From: Trichopria drosophilae
Taxonomy: Eukaryota; Arthropoda; Insecta; Hymenoptera; Diapriidae
Length of the DNA: 64,000 bases
Direction: 5' to 3'
Assembly: GCA_030407085.1 (NCBI GenBank)
Contig: CM059582.1
Location: 30,207,001-30,271,000 of the forward strand
Below the pieces are notes generated by a model, which was not told the origin of the DNA, did not search any database, and saw only the letters and a program-made list of their open reading frames with translations. Of this stretch, positions 59,290 to 64,000 are shown one piece after another; the stretch's first letter is position 1, and each line of letters starts with the position of its first letter. A program made the position numbers and the translations under genes.

Positions 59290-61150
59290 ATAACAGAGCA
59301 TTGGCAGAAGTTTTACCTGGTAGTTGGAAATTTCGTCTGCATTGTCATGTTGTTAGTAACGTTACGTTCTTCAGTATACTTAATCTAAGAGGAATGTATA
59401 AATCTTTTTTAGAAATTTATATTGGTTCATGAAAATTAAAGTTTAAGAAGTTTGTAGTCATGTCTTCCACTTAAATTTCTTCGTTTTGTAAAGATAGTAA
59501 GTATATAAAAATCCATACATAATATATAATATAATTTGGTTCCTGCACACGAACCTCACTATTTTCCAATCGTACAACTTAGAAAACTAGAAAAATAAAT
59601 ACCTGGAAATCGTCTTCAAAAGAAGTATCAAGATCCAAATTATTTGATGCATTTTGTCCATCAGGTACCAAAGTATTGGATTGGTTTAGTAATGGATGAA
59701 AGAGAGAAGTCAACTTTTAATATACAAACCGATCAAGGTTACGTAAAATACTTGACTATAACTTTATTACATTTAAATTTTCAACAACCAATATACTTAT
59801 ATAGAAAGAAGACTTATGTTGGGTTAAGAATTCTGAAGAATGTATCTTGAGTACCCCATGATAATGCAGACAACTTTTGCCTGCACCAGGTAAAACTTCT
59901 GACAATGTGCTATACGCAAATTTATTAGAATCATGAAATGAAACTCAACTGACGAACCAGAGTGTTAAAAGAATTAAAATTAAATAATAAAAGAATCCTT
60001 TTTTCTACACTAGAAAATGCTAAAAATGAGATAAGTAAACTATAAAAAAATAGCATTCATCAGGATTATCTTCGAACGTTCAATGTTTATTGTTAGATGG
60101 TTGAAAATAATCCAGATTCTTATTGGCTTCAGTAGACATTTATGCAATGTGATAAACATGCAAATAAGTATTTATTTATTCAATTGATTATTGGATCAGT
60201 ACTGAAAATACTATACCATAAGTAGATCTGCATGTATGATACATTTTAGGGATATTTTGCGCTGGAGAAAGGTTGCTGTCCAACCACTAGAGAATATCGA
60301 ATTTTTTTAAAACTTACTCTTGAAATCCTAACATCTTTCCTAACAGTTTGACAGATTTGTGAGAAAATCTATATTCCAATCTTCACGTCTATCACTTTCG
60401 CTTTCCCTGTCGGGGATCTCTCTAGATAATATTTTAAAAAATTCCTTCAGTATTTCTCATTTTCTTGCAACTTTCAAATCTTTATATTTACATTTATTGC
60501 TAATATTCAATTGCGGAAAATTATGATTATTTCTATATTATTAATCTATGATCAGGCAAAATAATATAACTAATTCAATGTGTAGATTAGCATGCTATCT
60601 TATTTACAAGATTTTATTGACCTATTTACATACCGAGATGTGATAGTCTAAATTATTACTTGACTTATTTTTATTAAAAAATCGATGGCATAATTATATT
60701 AAGTGGCAAACAGAACAAAAATAAGAGAGGACCCCAGGCTCGATTTTAGAACTATATCTTACGATATATTTGTACGTTTTTAAGAAAATTTCTCTAATTG
60801 TACACTTTGTCTTTTTTTATTTTCATTTTAAAGGCAAATAAATCTCATAGATCTCATAGATTGATAGATGGATAAATTCCCCTCCAAATGTTACTTTACA
60901 ATTATTAACATCGATATTGTATAAAAATACGACATGGTATGTTGAAAAACACTTCATTTTACCTTATAAGGTAACATATTGATCGCGTTCCGTAGCACAG
61001 GATTTTCCTTTTTTAATTTCGTTTCGGCGGTAATAAATAAACTCAAAATTAAAATACTATGTTTCTATAGAATTTTCACTGTGTAGCAAAGATTATATTT
61101 CGTAAGCAAGGAAATATCCGATTACTGATATATTTTGAAATATGATATAT
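59290..61150. other. AT-rich stretch, no gene supported
   Basis: A 68-codon plus frame at 59644-59850 contains KYWIGLVMDEREKS but no domain that I can name, and no splice partner was found. The rest is plain AT-rich sequence. Confidence 0.35.
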
Positions 61151-61151
61151 G

Positions 61152-62344
61152 GGTCATTCCACGTCAACTAAGCTACTTTTGAAATTCACCCCCATCGATT
61201 TTGTTTTGTATTTTTTTTACAAATGCAGTTTCGTAAAATAAATATTATCAATTTTCCAGATATTTAAAATAACTCGGTAACGATAAATTAGTTCGTTAGT
61301 ACGTATAACATTTTTTTATTTTTAAAAAACTGAAAATTTCAAAATGTCTATAAGTTGGTTATTAGTTATCGTACCGACAAAAAATAAATAAATAAGAAAT
61401 AAAAAATATAATTGGTTATGTTGAAATTTAGTTTTATGTATGTGTTATGAACATTCTTTTGCGATTTGCTTACATATATTTTGTTACGTTTTAAGTAACA
61501 CATTTATGATTTCGACCAATGGGGCATATTTTATTTATTTTTACTAAATTCACATAAAAAAAATACTACAGATACAGAACAATTTATGGGGTCGTCAAAG
61601 AGGAAACGTAATTTCGTTAATTTTCTACAGAATTTAAATTTATTCAACACTTTAGCTTATCGAATTCACTATGTCCTCTTGTTTGTGTGTTTTCGATGAT
61701 TATTAAAAATTCAAAACATATTGTTATAATTAGTAGTCTTAAATTTTGCTTCTTTAATTCGTCTACTAAATTTTACGTGCATCGCACTCACCTCGCAACT
61801 GCAGGTCACATTTAAATGATAAAAATGCAGACAATTGATTAATTTCATCCTTTAAATCATCATTTTTTGGTGTTATAAAAAGAATATTATGATACTATAT
61901 AAATCTACTAAAAGAGATGGCCGAGTTCGCATAATTCATAAACCCTCTAGTAACACAATTTTACTTAAAAGCAAACAACAGGTTGTTTCTAATAAAATTA
62001 ACAAGATTTGCATAGTTAATTAAAAGATTCGTAATTATATTAGTTTGTTGTGAACAATATTGTCAAAAAAGAGACCACAGTGAACTGTGAATTCGATAAG
62101 CCAAATTCTTGAGATTCATGCAGAAACTTAAATTTAAAGAGAAAAGAAAATTTTGTCAATAATTAACAAAACTACTTGCGATCTTGTACGACCCCGTAAA
62201 TTGTTTGTTGTTAGGACTTTATTTGCAAATTGGCAACACATTTTCAAAAATCTTAAATTTCTTTTTTAAAACGTAAAAAAAGGTTATGTGAACAAAATTG
62301 ATGGTAGTCAATATGAAAAGTGGCCAAGTTTACGTGGAATGACC
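61152..62344. mobile_element. Foldback/MITE element of about 1.2 kb with GGTCATTCCACGT ends
   Basis: The left end GGTCATTCCACGTCAACT is mirrored at the right end (AGTTTACGTGGAATGACC, to 62344). Matching continues inward: CATCGATTTTGTT at the left against its partner near 62296, ACAATTTATGGGGTCGTC (61582) against GACCCCGTAAATTGT near 62190, and GCTTATCGAATTCAC (61655) against GTGAATTCGATAAGCC near 62090. The arms are therefore several hundred bp long with gaps. The sequence ATATG occurs on both flanks, but with a one-base offset, so a target duplication is not certain. No transposase frame is inside. Confidence 0.75.
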
Positions 62345-63080
62345 AATATGTAAAAATCACTATTCTTCACATCTTCTAGTCCCGAAAAAAAATTTGCTAG
62401 ATATTTGATGTTTTGTTAAAGAATTTTTCTATTCATTTATTTGCATTATTTAATATTTCAAAGTGAAGTTTCGATTCAATTTACCTCAAGAAAATTCTTG
62501 ATCATTAGTAAAAATGGGTCGCGAGATTTTAATATTCATTTCCAATCAATCATCGAAATATGAATATCTTACGATACCTGATGACGCTCGTGACAGCGCC
62601 TTTCACGTACTGAATAATGATAATATATTCTACAATATATAGTGCAGAGGTGATAATTATTTTCGCGTTAATGGAACGCACGTCAACTAGTTCCCAGTGT
62701 CTCATACCGATGCATATCCTGGCTGCAGAAATCGTGGAAATGAGGTACAGAAGAGACGAGTGGATGAGACTGTAGTATAGCGTAGACGGGAAACCTGATA
62801 CACAAAGTGAATCTAGAAGAGTAGAGGAAAATGTATCCATAGAAATGAAGAATGTAACAATGATTATTAAATGAATGTAAGACTATTAAAGTGAAGTTTG
62901 AAGTACCGAAATGAAATTATATCCTAGTTCTAAATTATCTGTAATCCCTTAAACGAAGGAAAATACGAGAGAAAGAAAAAACTGAATATTCGTAGTAGCT
63001 GAAAAAATAGGGATATAACGAGGCATTCTGAAGGAAACTAAAAAGTAGTTTTCAATATTCCTATAGTAGAGTAGACATTT
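62345..63080. other. No gene supported; 96-codon minus frame of unknown nature
   Basis: A minus-strand frame at 62550-62840 starts MDTFSSTLLDSLCVSGFPST and contains hydrophobic segments, one near residues 20-45 and another near 60-80. The DNA is a little GC-richer than its flanks. No family was recognised and no splice chain could be supported; it might be a chance frame. Confidence 0.25.
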
Positions 63081-63084
63081 TGAG

Positions 63085-63816
63085 TACGAGCTATAATTCT
63101 GAAGTCCCGGAGATGCACGTTTTTGAGTTAATTTTCGACCTTCATTGTCAACAAGAAATAAGATTAATATTGGCTTGACAGTGACCAATCCTACCATTTT
63201 CGAGTATGCCCTTCTTTCGAAATTGCAATTAAATTGCTTCAAAGACCAATATGGTGCATTTTAAATATAGAATGGACAAAATTGCGTGAGTTTCGTTTTT
63301 TATGAATTTTTGTTCGCACCAATAATGTTGTATGATCGATGCCTATTCGCAATAAAAAGAGCACAAAATTTATGAACTTCAACTAAAAAGTTGTTTGTTT
63401 TGTCCCGACTTTAGGGAAAATTTGCTAAGAACAAAAATGGTTTGTAATGAGACAAAGAATACTCTCAAATTTTATCAGAATGCATTGATACACTTTGTTT
63501 TTTTAAAAATTCGAAAATTTGAAATTTCGAAAGAAGTAATTTAAAATATCTGAAAAAATGTGAGAAGGTTCTTTAGTCAATTCGACAAAAAAATTCACAA
63601 AAAACTAAACGCACGGAATTTTGTTCATTTTTTATTTAAAATGCACCATATTGGTTTTAGAAGCAATTTAAATGAAATTTTGAGCACACCAATGGAAAGG
63701 GCATATTCGAATATGATAGGGTTGGTCACTTTCAAGCCAATATTAATCTTATTTCCTGTTGAGAATGAAGATCGAAAATCAACTAAAAAATATGCATCTC
63801 CGGGACTTAGGGTTAA
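63085..63816. mobile_element. Foldback element with roughly 230-bp arms, one TTAA end
   Basis: The left arm (63085-63320) and right arm (63585-63816) are reverse complements: AGTCCCGGAGATGCA, TCGACCTTCATT..AACA.GAAATAAGATT, ATATTGGCTTGA, ACCAATATGGTGCATTTTAA and ACAAAATT.CGTG appear in both. The mirror frames minus 62949-63242 and plus 63560-63835 share GLVT.KPILILF and ASPGL for this reason. The right end reads CTTAGGGTTAA, so TTAA with CCC-type ends as in piggyBac elements. At the left the corresponding bases are ATAATTCTGAAG, apparently mutated. Confidence 0.75.
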
Positions 63817-64000
63817 TAGGAGATATGCCAGCTAAGGTGCTTTCTATTGTCAAGGCAGTTGATCATACAAGTCATTTGTCGATAAGAGTTTTAATATTGA
63901 AATAGATCTCCTTCCTCTACTGATAAACCGTTTCAGCAATGATTGTTTAAATAATAGTATCGAATATTCTTATTTAAAATTTACAAAAGGAGGTAAGATT
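63817..64000. other. Window end, nothing recognised
   Basis: The last 180 bp show no repeat or coding feature. Confidence 0.4.

Noticed and set aside
62550..62840. Minus-strand 96-codon frame as a chemoreceptor fragment
   Set aside because: Hydrophobic segments are present but no receptor motif or splice partner is visible; not enough to call.
62949..63835. Two similar frames sharing GLVT.KPILILF
   Set aside because: Again produced by the facing arms of the 63.1-63.8 kb foldback element.

Overview
This window looks like AT-rich nuclear DNA from an arthropod, most likely an insect and quite possibly a hymenopteran. The basis is composition (long AT-rich stretches broken by 0.3-1.5 kb islands of higher GC and CpG), an insect-type non-LTR retrotransposon reverse transcriptase relic, a Tc1-like transposase relic and many short inverted-repeat elements. 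Nothing is bacterial: there are no operons, no long intact ORFs and no ribosome-binding pattern. The longest open frames (up to 189 codons) have no recognisable domains.

The window reads as intergenic or deep-intronic sequence. The only candidate host gene is weak. At the left edge (about 0.15-1.55 kb, minus strand), three open blocks with mutually compatible splice phases and donor-like sites are followed by AATAAA signals. They could encode a small OB-fold-like protein.

The rest is dominated by repeats. Foldback or MITE-like palindromic elements lie at 3.3-5.3, 13.2-16.7 (with others nested inside), 35.3-35.8, 39.4-40.0, 44.2-45.1, 53.0-54.0 (TTAA-flanked, piggyBac-like), 61.2-62.3 and 63.1-63.8 kb. 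Short TIR elements include one at 3.88-4.08 kb with a perfect 8-bp target duplication, one at 14.8-15.1 kb and one at 29.2-30.0 kb. There is a possible copia-type LTR at 6.4 kb, a 5'-truncated and frameshifted non-LTR retrotransposon at 26.3-27.9 kb (minus), and a broken Tc1-like transposase at 55.8-56.8 kb (minus).

The most distinctive signal is a motif, ACTGTTACTACTTA, that occurs with variants more than 20 times on both strands. It often forms inverted pairs of about 20-25 bp per arm separated by 28-60 bp, and once forms a 27-bp tandem array. It also sits inside longer dispersed repeats and in the arms of larger foldbacks. Two arrays of 14-16-bp 'CGACA..CAAAA' units with an inverted mirror half (20.85 and 22.33 kb) are a second unusual repeat type.

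GC-richer islands near 2.0, 7.5-9.1, 10.2, 13.8, 24.5, 28.0, 36.4, 45.5, 47.8, 51.3, 54.7 and 59.0 kb show no convincing coding signal. They are the best places to look for conserved regulatory DNA or missed exons. Four plus-strand sites where a 3' splice-site-like sequence directly abuts a 5' splice-site-like sequence would fit recursive splicing if the window lies in a long intron.

All alignments here were made by eye. Boundaries are approximate unless a target duplication is stated.
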